From UBA7662 sp943369355 (GTDB taxonomy: Bacteria > Bacteroidota > Bacteroidia > UBA7662), in contig CALRMX020000005.1 in assembly GCA_943369355.1 (NCBI GenBank), positions 186,001 to 250,000 on the forward strand: DNA of 64,000 nt, written 5' to 3'. How positions within the stretch are numbered: position 1 is the stretch's first letter; every line of letters begins with the position of its first letter. Shown one piece after another: positions 1 to 11,889 of the stretch. The position numbers and the translations under genes were made by a program. The notes beneath the pieces were generated by a model. It saw only the letters and a list, made by a program, of their open reading frames with translations. It was not told the DNA's origin and did no database searches.

Positions 1-427
1 AGGCGCCAATCACCAGCACATGACCATACTGCTCGTCGGCCACAATGTATTTAGCCGCCACATCGAGTGCCGTCACAAATCCAGCACAGGCGGTATTCAA
101 ATCGAAGGTACCCGCCTTACGTGCTCCAAGTCGGTCCTGAACTACGGCTGCAGTCGACGGGGAGATGTATTCGGGGGTGTCGGTGGCAACTATCAGTAAA
201 TCGATGGCATCGGCGGGGAGGCCTGCGGCCTCGAGGGCCTTGAGCGCTGCGGCCACGCATAAGTCGGCGGTCGACTCGTTGGGGGCGCACCATCGCCGAT
301 TTTCGATGTGCACGTTCTGCCGCAGCCAGCTATCCACGTCCTCACCCAGCAAATCGTTGAAATATTGATTCGGAACTATTCGTTCGGGCACATGATGACC
401 CGTTCCGGTAATGACGGCTTTGCGCAT
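1..427 (-). CDS. 3-oxoacyl-ACP synthase III (FabH-like), N-terminal part
   Basis: Partial gene running off the left edge; about 142 N-terminal residues are visible. FabH-type enzymes condense an acyl-CoA with malonyl-ACP in fatty-acid or polyketide-like synthesis. The visible part begins MRKAVITGTGHHVPERIVPN, the usual start of the thiolase fold, and contains the active-site cysteine in NTACAGF (near residue 114). The catalytic His and Asn lie outside the window. The start ATG (425-427) is one base after the TGA of the upstream reductase, so the two are probably translationally coupled. Since the reductase is FabG-like, the pair could make or reduce a beta-ketoacyl chain. Whether this is the housekeeping FabH or a specialised paralogue cannot be decided from the fragment. 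Confidence 0.85.
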   Translation of the reverse strand, partial: MRKAVITGTGHHVPERIVPNQYFNDLLGEDVDSWLRQNVHIENRRWCAPNESTADLCVAAALKALEAAGLPADAIDLLIVATDTPEYISPSTAAVVQDRLGARKAGTFDLNTACAGFVTALDVAAKYIVADEQYGHVLVIGA

Positions 428-428
428 A

Positions 429-1175
429 TCAGAGACTTAAGGCGCCATCTACGCTGATGCAGGTGCCGCTGATGTAGGAGGCTTCTTCAGAAGCCAAAAA
501 ACAGTAAATGTTGGCGATATCTTCGGGCGTACCCAGGCGGTTGAGTGGCGTTTTTGCTTTCATCATCTCAATGACCTTTTCGGGCATGGCGGCAACCATA
601 TCGGTAGCAATAAAACCAGGGGCTACGGCATTCACCAAAATACCCTTACGCCCCAGTTCACGAGCCCAGGTTTTGGTCATGCCTATCACACCGGCTTTGG
701 TGGCCACGTAGTTGGTTTGTCCGAAGTTGCCGTATAAACCCACCACCGATGAAGTATTGATGATGCGGCCGCTGCCCTTTTCAACCATGTAGGGTGAAAT
801 GGCCTTGGTGCAATGAAACACCCCGGTGAGGTTCACGTCGATCACCTGCTGCCACTGTTCGGTGGTCATCTTGGCCAAGGTTGCATCGCGGGTGATGCCA
901 GCATTGTTCACCAGTATATCTATTTTACCGTAGGCAGCGTAAACCGCTGCTGTGGCAGCTTCTACTTGTTCCAAGTTGGTGGTGTTTACCTGCTCGAAGC
1001 GGTGACCGGCTGAGATGGCTGCCAACTCAGTTAAGGTTTCTTGGCCCGTGATGGCATTCATGTCCCACACCACCACCTGCGCACCCTCACGGGCGAATTT
1101 AAGTGCTGCTGCTTTGCCAATGCCACTGGCTCCTCCGGTGATGATGGCTACTTGGCCACTCAGTCGTTGCGTCAT
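429..1175 (-). CDS. FabG-type short-chain dehydrogenase/reductase
   Basis: A classical SDR of 248 residues, probably an NADPH-dependent 3-oxoacyl-ACP (or acyl-CoA) reductase. Seen: the dinucleotide-binding motif TGGASGIG near residue 13, the NNAGI motif near residue 91, and a catalytic Ser142/143-Tyr156-Lys160 set (NYVATK). The C-terminus SVDGALSL is typical of FabG and PhaB relatives. I chose the ATG at 1175 because homologues begin right before the Rossmann strand; an in-frame start ten codons upstream at 1205 adds an unconvincing extension. The stop is one base from the start of the FabH-like gene, so the two form one transcriptional unit. FabG versus PhaB-like specificity cannot be told from the sequence. 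Confidence 0.85.
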   Translation of the reverse strand: MTQRLSGQVAIITGGASGIGKAAALKFAREGAQVVVWDMNAITGQETLTELAAISAGHRFEQVNTTNLEQVEAATAAVYAAYGKIDILVNNAGITRDATLAKMTTEQWQQVIDVNLTGVFHCTKAISPYMVEKGSGRIINTSSVVGLYGNFGQTNYVATKAGVIGMTKTWARELGRKGILVNAVAPGFIATDMVAAMPEKVIEMMKAKTPLNRLGTPEDIANIYCFLASEEASYISGTCISVDGALSL

Positions 1176-1551
1176 ATCCTTACTTTGTTGCGTTAAGATA
1201 ATCAATCGTGCGACCTGCCTGCCGACGGCCCTAGGTCAGTTATTCCCCGACTTATGACTGAATCGCTGTTATAAAATTCATTAACTGCTGATTTCTTGAT
1301 GTTTATCTGGTGCATTCTTTAGCCCGACCTAATTAGATTGCATGACGGTTGAATTTTTTAAAATTTTTTTAACCGACCTAAAACCTTTCTAATGGTGCTT
1401 AAGGGGCACATTTTTAAACATTTAACATTCCATTAGGAGGCTTTAACACCAACTTAACCAGAAGTGATGCAACCCTGAGTGATCTTTGTACGACTTGTAT
1501 GATGTAGCCCAACTACACCCAACTTCTTAAAGACCCTAAGCGGTAAACGTC
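1176..1551. other. Divergent intergenic region
   Basis: About 375 bp without a supportable gene, between the leftward reductase and the rightward small secreted protein. It is AT-rich with homopolymer runs around 1350-1370. It carries two copies of CCGACCTAA (1324-1332 and 1373-1381). A weak match to the Bacteroidota -7 box, GATCTTTG (1481-1488), lies about 65 bp before the rightward gene. No RNA gene is recognisable. Confidence 0.4.
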
Positions 1552-1896
1552 ATGAAAAAAATAGTGCTCACCTTGCTTGTAATCGGCAGCCTCATTGGTC
1601 AGCTTCGTGCCAACGGTGCCGAAGAAAAAAACAGTTCCACGCAAACGGTAAAACAGATGTGGGACAAAATCAACCGCGACTTGCGCATCCCATCGCGTAT
1701 TGTGTCGCTCTTCTCCGACGAAAAACCGGTAGTACATTTTACCGTCGATTCGCTGGGGAAAATTAAAGTGCTCGAAATTGAATCGGCCTCTCCCTTGCTC
1801 GAAAAGCAACTGCGCCGCAGTTTCGAGGACATCCAAAAAGCTGGCGACCCGGTATTGAGTGGTCAGCGTTACTCCATCGAACTTAAGCTTAACTAG
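1552..1896 (+). CDS. Small secreted protein with TonB-C-like segment
   Basis: A 114-residue protein of unrecognised function. The N-terminus MKKIVLTLLVIGSLIGQLRA is a clear Sec signal peptide, so the mature part is periplasmic or exported. The segment around VVHFTVDSLGKIKVLEIESA, followed by LEKQLRRSFEDI, resembles the C-terminal strand-helix-strand of TonB-like small proteins, in which a helix follows a 'V.F.VD..G.I' strand. This similarity is weak and no TonB box-binding role is claimed. It is monocistronic: a hairpin terminator follows 27 bp after the stop. An antisense reading frame of 149 codons over the same bases looks like a shadow. Confidence 0.6.
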   Translation: MKKIVLTLLVIGSLIGQLRANGAEEKNSSTQTVKQMWDKINRDLRIPSRIVSLFSDEKPVVHFTVDSLGKIKVLEIESASPLLEKQLRRSFEDIQKAGDPVLSGQRYSIELKLN

Positions 1897-1923
1897 CTTT
1901 TGTACATAGATCAGATTTCGCTT

Positions 1924-1956
1924 AGCGGACCCGTCGAGAGATAGGTCCGCTTTTTT
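1924..1956 (+). terminator. Rho-independent terminator
   Basis: Perfect 8-bp stem AGCGGACC (1924-1931) / GGTCCGCT (1944-1951) followed by a T-run (1951-1956), just after the small secreted protein gene. Confidence 0.85.
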
Positions 1957-1961
1957 ATGCA

Positions 1962-1987
1962 AAAACCCCGACCGAGGTCAGGGTTTT
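1962..1987 (-). terminator. Rho-independent terminator
   Basis: Stem of 12 positions with one mismatch (AAAACCCCGACC 1962-1973 against 1976-1987) and a T-run when read leftward. It ends the metH-metF-micro-ORF transcript four bases after the 27-residue ORF. Confidence 0.75.
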
Positions 1988-1990
1988 GTT

Positions 1991-2074
1991 TTAGTGCGGT
2001 TCGCGGGTGTAATAGGTCAGTGCGAATACAAATCCACCCAAAGCGAGTACTGCAAAGATTATCCAGCCGATCAT
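1991..2074 (-). CDS. Candidate 27-residue single-pass membrane micro-ORF
   Basis: ATG (2072-2074) to TAA (1991-1993) encodes a 27-residue peptide. It starts MIGWIIFAVLALGGFVFAL, which can form one transmembrane helix, and ends in a short polar tail TYYTREPH. It sits 123 bp downstream of metF on the same strand, and its stop is directly followed by a terminator, which suggests it is the last cistron of that transcript or has its own short one. The family is not recognised. The hydrophobic pattern with a polar, charged C-tail argues against chance, but the ORF is short enough that conservation would be needed to prove it. Confidence 0.45.
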   Translation of the reverse strand: MIGWIIFAVLALGGFVFALTYYTREPH

Positions 2075-2197
2075 AGTATTGAGGTTTGGTGACGAAGGTA
2101 CTTCAGAAAAGCCGCTTCTCCAACTTTGTTGTAGCGTTGCCCTTTGTCAGCTACCAAGCTTTAAGCAGGCACCTTCGTGCAACCCATTGCTTGCTCT

Positions 2198-3147
2198 TTA
2201 AAACACTTCCTTCGCGATGCGTTTGGTGGCGTCGCTTTTGCCCATGGTGTAAAAATGCAGCACTGGCGCTCCCAACGCTTTGAGCTCTTTGCATTGCTGA
2301 ATGGCCCATTCAATACCTATTTCTTTCACCTGCTTGTCGTCTTTGGCTTTTTCCACAGCGTCCGACAAGGCTTCGGGTATGTCGATGTGAAACACCTTCG
2401 GCAATACGGTGAGTTGTTTTTTAGTAGCCAGTGGCTTAATGCCGGGAATAATCGGAATATCGATCCCTGCTTTGCGGCATTTTTCTACGAAGGTGAAGTA
2501 GGCACTGTTGTCGAAAAACATCTGGGTAGTGATGAACTCTGCCCCTGCATCCACTTTTTGTTTGAGCCACGCCAAGTCCGACTTCATGTTGGGTGCATCC
2601 TGATGTTTTTCGGGATACCCGGCAACACCTATACAAAAATTAGTAGCTACCGGATTCACGAGGTCTTCGTCGAGGTATTTGCCCTGGTTCATTTCCTTCA
2701 CCTGAAGCAGCAGTTCGAGTGCATTGGCATTGCCATCGGGGTCGGGTGTAAATACAGTTTCGTGTTTCAAGTTGTCGCCGCGGAGTACCAATACGTTATC
2801 GATACCCAAAAAGTGCAGATCGATGAGGGCGTTTTCGGTTTCCTCGCGGTTGAAGCCGCCGCAGATGAGATGCGGCACGGCATCTACCTTAAATTTGTTC
2901 ATGATAGCCGCACATATGGCTACAGTTCCGGGACGTTTGCGGGTGGTGATGCGCCGGAAGGTGCCGTCGGGCAGGGGTTTCATGATAAACTCCTCGCGGT
3001 GGTAGGTAACGTCGATAAACGGCGGGTTGAACTCCATCAAGGGTTCGATGCCTGCGTAAATCTGATTGATGTCCTGGCCCTTGAGTGGAGGAAGGATTTC
3101 AAACGAGAAAAGGGTGTCTTTGGCTGTATGAATATGTTCTGTAATCT

Positions 3148-3151
<4 letters not shown>
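2198..3151 (-). CDS. metF: Methylenetetrahydrofolate reductase
   Basis: A flavin-dependent reductase that converts 5,10-methylene-THF to 5-methyl-THF, the methyl donor for the adjacent methionine synthase. The 317-residue protein has the family's TIM-barrel features: FSFEILPPLKG at the N-terminus, the strand FIDVTYH, and a central ITTQMFFDN motif near residue 205. The start at 3151 is chosen because its ATG overlaps the metH TGA (ATGA, 4 bp), which implies translational coupling. A longer in-frame start at 3181 would sit inside metH. Expression should follow the SAM riboswitch upstream of metH. Length and motifs are ordinary for the family. Confidence 0.95.
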
Positions 3152-6816
<3,665 letters not shown>

Positions 6817-6909
6817 AAAAAAAGCCAAACGTTTTGTTTAGCTCATCCCCGAAGGTGTCGGGTACATACTTGCAAGTAGCACACAGCCCTTTTCAGCTGA
6901 TTACTGCTT

Positions 6910-7036
6910 GCTCATCTCCTGCCTCAAGTAGTTGTTAGTGGCAGCGGAATTGGCACCAGCCCAAACCAAGACAAGTGACTTGATTTGCGGTTGCCAGGAC
7001 TTCGTAGGGCCGTTCCCTCCGTCCTTCTGGATAAGC
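6910..7036 (-). ncRNA. SAM-I (S-box) riboswitch
   Basis: Read leftward, the leader contains the conserved S-box blocks in order: P1 5' strand GCTTATC (7030-7036), the GGAGGGA..GGCCC...GAA core, CTGGCAACC, then GGTGCCAATTCC, and the P1 3' strand GATGAGC (6910-6916). P1 pairs with one G-U wobble. SAM binding should reduce expression of metH-metF. No strong terminator follows. Downstream are a second GATGAGC copy (6841-6847) and the palindrome TACTTGCAAGTA, so control may act through alternative pairing or at translation. Confidence 0.9.
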
Positions 7037-7040
7037 TGAT

Positions 7041-7049
7041 GCAAAATTA
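7041..7049 (-). promoter_or_regulatory. Promoter -7 box for the metH leader
   Basis: Leftward TAATTTTGC matches the Bacteroidota -7 consensus TAnnTTTG. It lies 4 bases before the riboswitch P1 stem, so transcription would start at or near the aptamer. No good -33 TTTG was found at the usual spacing. Confidence 0.65.
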
Positions 7050-7084
7050 ACACAATTCCAAAAATCTTGTATGCCTAAATGCAA

Positions 7085-7777
7085 TTAAGTGCTATTTTTT
7101 GTGAAGCGTGCTACCAACAAGCCATAATCACCACCTTCATAAGGAATTGCGTCTTTCAAACTTCTATATACCTGTGAACTCCGTTTAAAGTGTTTTTCGA
7201 AAACCAGATCGAATTGTTCAGCCAATTTTTGGGTAAAATCCCAGCCTATAGCAATAGGCTCACACAATGCCGGTTTTTCGTGAATATCCACAACAAGTAA
7301 AAAGTCGCCCCCTGTTTTTATCACCCTTGTAATTTCTGGCAATACCTTTTCAAGGTCATCCACATGATCCAGAGAATTGAAGGAACTGACTATATCAAAT
7401 TCTTCGTCAACGAAGGGCATAGACTCGGCATTGCCTGAAATGTAAGTCATGCGGTGACGATTTCGATTCAACTTTAGATATTCTTCTGCCAATGGGTCTA
7501 GGCCAAAACAAATGCTACTTTCGGGTGTCCACTCCAAACTTCCTCTAGGTCCGCAGCCTATGTCTAAGATTCTTTTATTGGCGAAAAATTCAACGGAAAG
7601 GCCAAAAACTTGAGTAAAAGCAGCTTTATATTGGTCGTTAGTAAGTTTTCTGTTTTCAAGAATCCACATCAGGCGCCAGTACATTCTTTCGAAGAAATAT
7701 TTGGCGCGTACTTTGCCCAATAGCATGACCATTAAATTACCAAAAGCTGTGTATAGGTATAATCTTATTCCTTTCAT
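7085..7777 (-). CDS. Class I SAM-dependent methyltransferase
   Basis: A 230-residue protein with motif I ILDIGCGPRGS (near residue 71), the acidic post-I segment CFGLDP, and the later strand FDIVSSFNSLDHVDD, together the core of a Methyltransf_11-type Rossmann fold. The substrate is unknown. The N-terminal ~60 residues are basic and partly hydrophobic (LYTAFGNLMVMLLGKV), so it may touch the membrane. It stands alone, more than 250 bp from the metH leader and more than 500 bp from the next gene. It lies in an AT-richer patch than its neighbours, which may mean recent acquisition. No neighbour suggests a pathway. Confidence 0.75.
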   Translation of the reverse strand: MKGIRLYLYTAFGNLMVMLLGKVRAKYFFERMYWRLMWILENRKLTNDQYKAAFTQVFGLSVEFFANKRILDIGCGPRGSLEWTPESSICFGLDPLAEEYLKLNRNRHRMTYISGNAESMPFVDEEFDIVSSFNSLDHVDDLEKVLPEITRVIKTGGDFLLVVDIHEKPALCEPIAIGWDFTQKLAEQFDLVFEKHFKRSSQVYRSLKDAIPYEGGDYGLLVARFTKNST

Positions 7778-8302
7778 CTACTAATTTGAGCTAATGGTAA
7801 TGTTGTTTTTATTCCTTTAGGGCGGCAAGTATACGGCAAATAACGGCTGCTCTTATTCATTGAAGTCAGAACCTTCAGACTTTTTTCTATCACAAGGAGT
7901 TTCTCCACCAACCCGTGCAAAAAGGCTTCCTGACAAACTAACCTCTTTGTCGTGCTCAAAATAACTTTTAGAAGCTACTCTGTATATCTAACATAGAAGG
8001 ATGTTTACCATTACTCATGAACTCCTAAGAATCATCTCCTTCAACCAATTATCCTTGTATTATTTGAAGTATACCTCAATAATACAAGGAATTTGAACCG
8101 AAAAATCAACCAATAGGCTGGTCTTACGCTATTGAATTTGCCAATTCTTGAGGGCGATGCGCATCCCTTTTTGTGACTACCGTACGCTCAGTTCGATAAC
8201 CTACATCTGTTCAATTACGCTTTAACTTGTGGGTATCGCTCTCGTATTTCCGCATTTGACAAATAATGCTTAGTTTTTGAACTTAAACCCTTAATCACCG
8301 CT
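7778..8302. other. AT-rich intergenic region
   Basis: About 525 bp without a convincing gene. The leftward frame at 7774-7959 (61 codons) overlaps the methyltransferase start by 4 bp but has no recognisable fold or composition. The region contains a 12-bp inverted repeat at 8053-8089. No tRNA or known RNA motif is visible. Confidence 0.4.
8053..8089. repeat. 12-bp inverted repeat
   Basis: CCTTGTATTATT (8053-8064) and AATAATACAAGG (8078-8089) are perfect complements around a 13-base loop. No T-run follows on either strand, so a terminator is unlikely. It could be a protein-binding site or a remnant of a mobile element. Confidence 0.6.
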
Positions 8303-9031
8303 ATGCATCGCGAAATCAACGGCTGGTTTAGTCCGGCACTCAACAAACCCATGCCCATCGCTACTTACGGACATTACGGCTTCTCGCTGCTTTTGGTGCC
8401 TACAGCTGCGGCCGACTATCTCGAGTACGAGCGCTTTCACCTCATCAGCAGCTTGCAAGAACAAATTGATGGAGGTAAGTGCAAGGTGTTTTCGGTCGAT
8501 AGCATCAACAACGAAAGCTGGCTTAACGACAGCATGCACCCCGAGCACAAAGCAGCCCGACACGAACAATGGAACCGCTACATCTTCGACGAGGTAATTC
8601 CATACATCAAAAAAAATACCTCCGAACAAACACCCATCGTGGTAGCGGGTGCTTCGTTTGGAGCTTTGCACAGCATGAACCTCTTCCTGCGCCGCCCCGA
8701 CCTCATCAACGGCGTAATTGCTATGAGTGGTGTATATAACCTCATGGAATACACCAAAGGCTTTTACAACGACCAAGTGTATTTCAACAGTCCTTCTCAC
8801 TACATCCCCAACCTCGAAGACCATCACCTGCTCGAAACCATCCGTCAGGGACGCATCATCATCGCCACTGGCAGCGGCAGCTACGAAGACCCCAATGCCT
8901 CCGACGACTTTGGTGGCGTTTTAAACAGCAAAAGTATCCCGCACGAGCTCAGCATTTGGGGACCCGAATGGACGCACGATTGGCCCACCTGGCGCAATAT
9001 GTTGCCCTATTTTGTTCGTGAAAGGATGTAA
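8303..9031 (+). CDS. Putative esterase, alpha/beta hydrolase fold
   Basis: A 242-residue protein of the esterase-D-like group (Pfam 'Putative esterase'). Seen: the nucleophile elbow GASFG (Ser near residue 119) after VVAG, the FDEVIPYIKK helix that precedes it in this family, and a C-terminal GPEWTHDWPTWR segment that supplies the likely catalytic His. There is no signal peptide, so it is probably cytosolic. The substrate is unknown; relatives act on simple esters or S-formylglutathione. Its stop codon (9029-9031) directly abuts the stop of the convergent hydrolase gene with no base between. Confidence 0.8.
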   Translation: MHREINGWFSPALNKPMPIATYGHYGFSLLLVPTAAADYLEYERFHLISSLQEQIDGGKCKVFSVDSINNESWLNDSMHPEHKAARHEQWNRYIFDEVIPYIKKNTSEQTPIVVAGASFGALHSMNLFLRRPDLINGVIAMSGVYNLMEYTKGFYNDQVYFNSPSHYIPNLEDHHLLETIRQGRIIIATGSGSYEDPNASDDFGGVLNSKSIPHELSIWGPEWTHDWPTWRNMLPYFVRERM

Positions 9032-9949
9032 TTAATGCTTCGCCAACCAGTGCACCACGGGTAGTACAGTAGTTGCAGGGTCTTCTTCCATGGGCACATG
9101 CCCCAAGTGCTCAAATACCACCAAGCTTGCATGGGGCAGCTGCTTTAAAAAGCGGTGCGCGTCGCTAACGGGTATCCAGGCATCTTTGGCTCCCCATAAG
9201 ATCAAAACGGGCAGCTCCAGCGTTTTCAAATCATCAAAGCGATTCGTTTGGCCGTCGCGCTGAGCAACGCGGTCGATGAAAGCTTGACGATTGCCCTCGC
9301 GCCGCATAAGCGCATAATAACGATCGACCAAAGCAGGAGTGAGTTTGGTATCGTCGGCATACACTTGCTTGAGCAAGGAGCGAAAAACCGCCTTGGGGGT
9401 GGCCTTGCTGAAGTAGCCCGAGAGCACAGGGGTTTCTACCACCGAAAAATAACTCGGGCGACCACCTTGTTGTGCTTTAACTGGAGGCGCACCAGCAGCA
9501 TCTACTAATATTAATCCCAGCACATCGGCAGGATAGCGGAGGGCATAATTCCAAGCAAAGTTGCCCCCCATAGAATTGCCTCCTAGAAAAAAGCGAGTTA
9601 GACCCAGCTGGCTGGTAAAGGCTTTCAAAAAATCGACTTGATCGGCCGTTCGGTAACGTTTCTGTGGATCGGGACCGGTCAAACCCCAGCCGGGCAAATC
9701 GAGCGTAACCACGGTATACTCTTTTTCGAGCACCGCCACCCAGTCTTCCCAGGTATGCAACGAACTGGCCATACCGTGCAACAATACCAGCACAGGGCCT
9801 TTTCCCTGCACGCGGTAATGTACCTGCATCCCCCTCACTGTTGCAAATGCCGAGGGTGAGGGGGCGTAAGTAGCGGTTAGTACTTCTGGGCTAATATCGC
9901 TGCGTATTGGCGCCAGAATCAAAGCCAATACAAGGGCAATACCCCACAC
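9032..9949 (-). CDS. Membrane-anchored or exported alpha/beta hydrolase
   Basis: A 305-residue alpha/beta hydrolase of the lipase/epoxide-hydrolase-like type. It starts with a hydrophobic segment (WGIALVLALILAP) that acts as a signal anchor or signal peptide. Motifs: oxyanion strand VLVLLHGMASS, nucleophile elbow GGNSMGG, and the C-terminal acid (ILWGAKDAW) and histidine (LGHVPMEED). The GTG start overlaps the preceding TAG stop (TAGTG), so it is coupled to the upstream gene. This start keeps the hydrophobic N-terminus; the next Met, 45 codons in, would lose it. It is the last gene of the four-gene operon 17016-9032 and could hydrolyse a cell-envelope or extracellular ester; the substrate is unknown. 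Confidence 0.8.
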   Translation of the reverse strand: MWGIALVLALILAPIRSDISPEVLTATYAPSPSAFATVRGMQVHYRVQGKGPVLVLLHGMASSLHTWEDWVAVLEKEYTVVTLDLPGWGLTGPDPQKRYRTADQVDFLKAFTSQLGLTRFFLGGNSMGGNFAWNYALRYPADVLGLILVDAAGAPPVKAQQGGRPSYFSVVETPVLSGYFSKATPKAVFRSLLKQVYADDTKLTPALVDRYYALMRREGNRQAFIDRVAQRDGQTNRFDDLKTLELPVLILWGAKDAWIPVSDAHRFLKQLPHASLVVFEHLGHVPMEEDPATTVLPVVHWLAKH

Positions 9950-11889
9950 TATTTTTTCTTTTCAAATACCAGTTTAACCTTCTGAAAATCAGCAGCTGCA
10001 TTAATTACTGCCTTGAATTGCTCAAACTCACTTACCGGCATGTAGATTTCGGTGTAATATTCGTCGATTATTACCTTGAGCTGATTGCCTTGCAATTCAT
10101 ACCTGCTCGCAAAAACACTAAGTAGCTTACCATCACGTGTATGTTTCACATCAAAATTCAAGGCATCGGGATTTTGTAACACATATCCTTCCGGAATTTC
10201 AAGCGTCAGTTCGCGGATGTACTTCCTATTCCAACTATTTTCGACCGGATGCACCCGATCAAATTCTTGGTACAATTCGGTTTGACGACCAATGGACTGG
10301 CCAATATTAAATAGCAACTTTTCGCCTGCTACTTCTACCAATTCGTTGGTCGTAACTACCCCTTGCAGGTGAAAACGTTCGTCCAAGCCTGCAACGGTCA
10401 TCTCTTTCCGATAGGGCTTCATCTTCAAGCGTGCATCAGCAATGTCCGACTTCAAAATGCGCTCACAAATTTCATCGGCATCGGCAGGTTTCATTAAGCC
10501 GAGATAAGGCACAAAACCAGCACCGCTCAACCCACCCAAACCGTGGTCGATGTCCAAAATGGCTTCTTCCTTATCGGGATTGATTTTCATTTTCACATAT
10601 AGTACATCGGTGTTTTGCTCAGCCGTGAAAGGTTGAATGTACTTCACCTTTCCCAATCCAGTAAGTACATCGCCAAGCTTCACTTGTGAAATAAACAAGC
10701 CATCGGTACCCGTTAGATAGGCGTTTACGTACGGGTAACGATAACCTAACTCATCTGGAGCCATCAACTTTTTGGTACTTGGGAAATAAATCATGTACTC
10801 GTCTAAAACCGACCAATGATCAAATTCTTTATCGAACCGAATTTTGTTTCTAGGGCTAGTCAGCACTAATTCATGTTCGATGCCCAGTTCTAAAAACACT
10901 GCAGAGAAAAGACGATTGATTCCTTTCGGGCTGGCTACCTTATTTTTAATGACTTCGGCTAAGTCGGTGTAAGCCCCCATCTGCACGGCAATGTCGTTTT
11001 TGATTCGTAGCTCAAGCCAGCGAATTTGTTGATCGGTGGTCATGCCCTCGGGCATCTTCAGTCCCTTAACAAATTTCCTTATGGCCGACGACTCCCCTTT
11101 GGTGTAGGTGTAATGCCCCTCGAACACACGTTGAGCAGCATCGGTCCAAGTAAACAAGCGTGCATTACCGCGAGCGCTGTTAAAGGCCAACTTCATGTCA
11201 ATACGCATGCGGTTGGGTTGCACATACATATACTTTTCTTCGCGTACAGGCATTACGTTATCGGCCCAAATGGTGGTGAAGTTGCGCTCGTCGTAACTGG
11301 TATCGGTACGCATCATAGTACCATTATAAATTTTAGCATCGTACTTCAAATTCTCGGGAGAAATGAGCTCAAACCTGCTATGCTGCACCGGGTATTCGTA
11401 CTGAATGAAAACCCTGTCCCAATACGATGGGGATTCATTTACTTGGTATAGGTATTCAATCACATCCCCTTTCTTTACTCCGTCGATCGGAAAGTTGAGC
11501 ATTCTGCCCTCTTCACTGTCTACTTCACGCAGATTAGATTTCGAAAACTCAGTGACCTTACCATTTTTATCAGTTGTGCGTGCTTTTATGGTCAGAATTA
11601 CCTCGTCGGGATTGTAATAAAACGAAATGCGGTTGTATTGCTCTATGCCTTTCTCGGTATTCACCTGCACACGACGATGATAAGTGCGTACCATGTCGAG
11701 ATTGTTCTTTTTTTCGGGATTGTAAAAGAACTCCATGGCTTTGTAGTCTTCCAGGATAACTGCATTTTGGCTGGTATCCGATTCTGGGGCTTTTTGAGCT
11801 GCCTTCCAATCGTATTTTTTGTAGGCCAGCTTTTGCGCGTTTAGCGCCGTGCTCAATAGCAAGAGGCTAAAAAAAAGGACTTTATTCAT
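9949..11889 (-). CDS. DUF3857 protein with cysteine-less transglutaminase-like domain
   Basis: A 646-residue secreted protein (signal peptide up to LNAQ, residue 19). The N-terminal ~240 residues match the DUF3857 beta-sandwich that precedes transglutaminase-like domains in Bacteroidota. The following domain aligns with the transglutaminase of the neighbouring paralogue, but the catalytic GDCKD block is replaced by ASPKGINRLFSAVF (near 319-332), so no active-site cysteine is present. A His (FDHWSV, near 358) remains. It is therefore probably a non-catalytic binding or scaffold paralogue. Its ATG overlaps the upstream stop by 4 bp and its stop overlaps the downstream GTG by one base, giving tight coupling on both sides. 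Confidence 0.8.
   Translation of the reverse strand: MNKVLFFSLLLLSTALNAQKLAYKKYDWKAAQKAPESDTSQNAVILEDYKAMEFFYNPEKKNNLDMVRTYHRRVQVNTEKGIEQYNRISFYYNPDEVILTIKARTTDKNGKVTEFSKSNLREVDSEEGRMLNFPIDGVKKGDVIEYLYQVNESPSYWDRVFIQYEYPVQHSRFELISPENLKYDAKIYNGTMMRTDTSYDERNFTTIWADNVMPVREEKYMYVQPNRMRIDMKLAFNSARGNARLFTWTDAAQRVFEGHYTYTKGESSAIRKFVKGLKMPEGMTTDQQIRWLELRIKNDIAVQMGAYTDLAEVIKNKVASPKGINRLFSAVFLELGIEHELVLTSPRNKIRFDKEFDHWSVLDEYMIYFPSTKKLMAPDELGYRYPYVNAYLTGTDGLFISQVKLGDVLTGLGKVKYIQPFTAEQNTDVLYVKMKINPDKEEAILDIDHGLGGLSGAGFVPYLGLMKPADADEICERILKSDIADARLKMKPYRKEMTVAGLDERFHLQGVVTTNELVEVAGEKLLFNIGQSIGRQTELYQEFDRVHPVENSWNRKYIRELTLEIPEGYVLQNPDALNFDVKHTRDGKLLSVFASRYELQGNQLKVIIDEYYTEIYMPVSEFEQFKAVINAAADFQKVKLVFEKKK

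Noticed and set aside
7774..7959. 61-codon leftward frame overlapping the methyltransferase start by 4 bp
   Set aside because: The overlap is suggestive, but the sequence has no domain, signal or coherent composition, and the region looks non-coding. Conservation would be needed.
8291..8827. 178-codon leftward frame
   Set aside because: Antisense to the esterase gene, which has a clear GASFG elbow; low-complexity Val/Phe-rich product.
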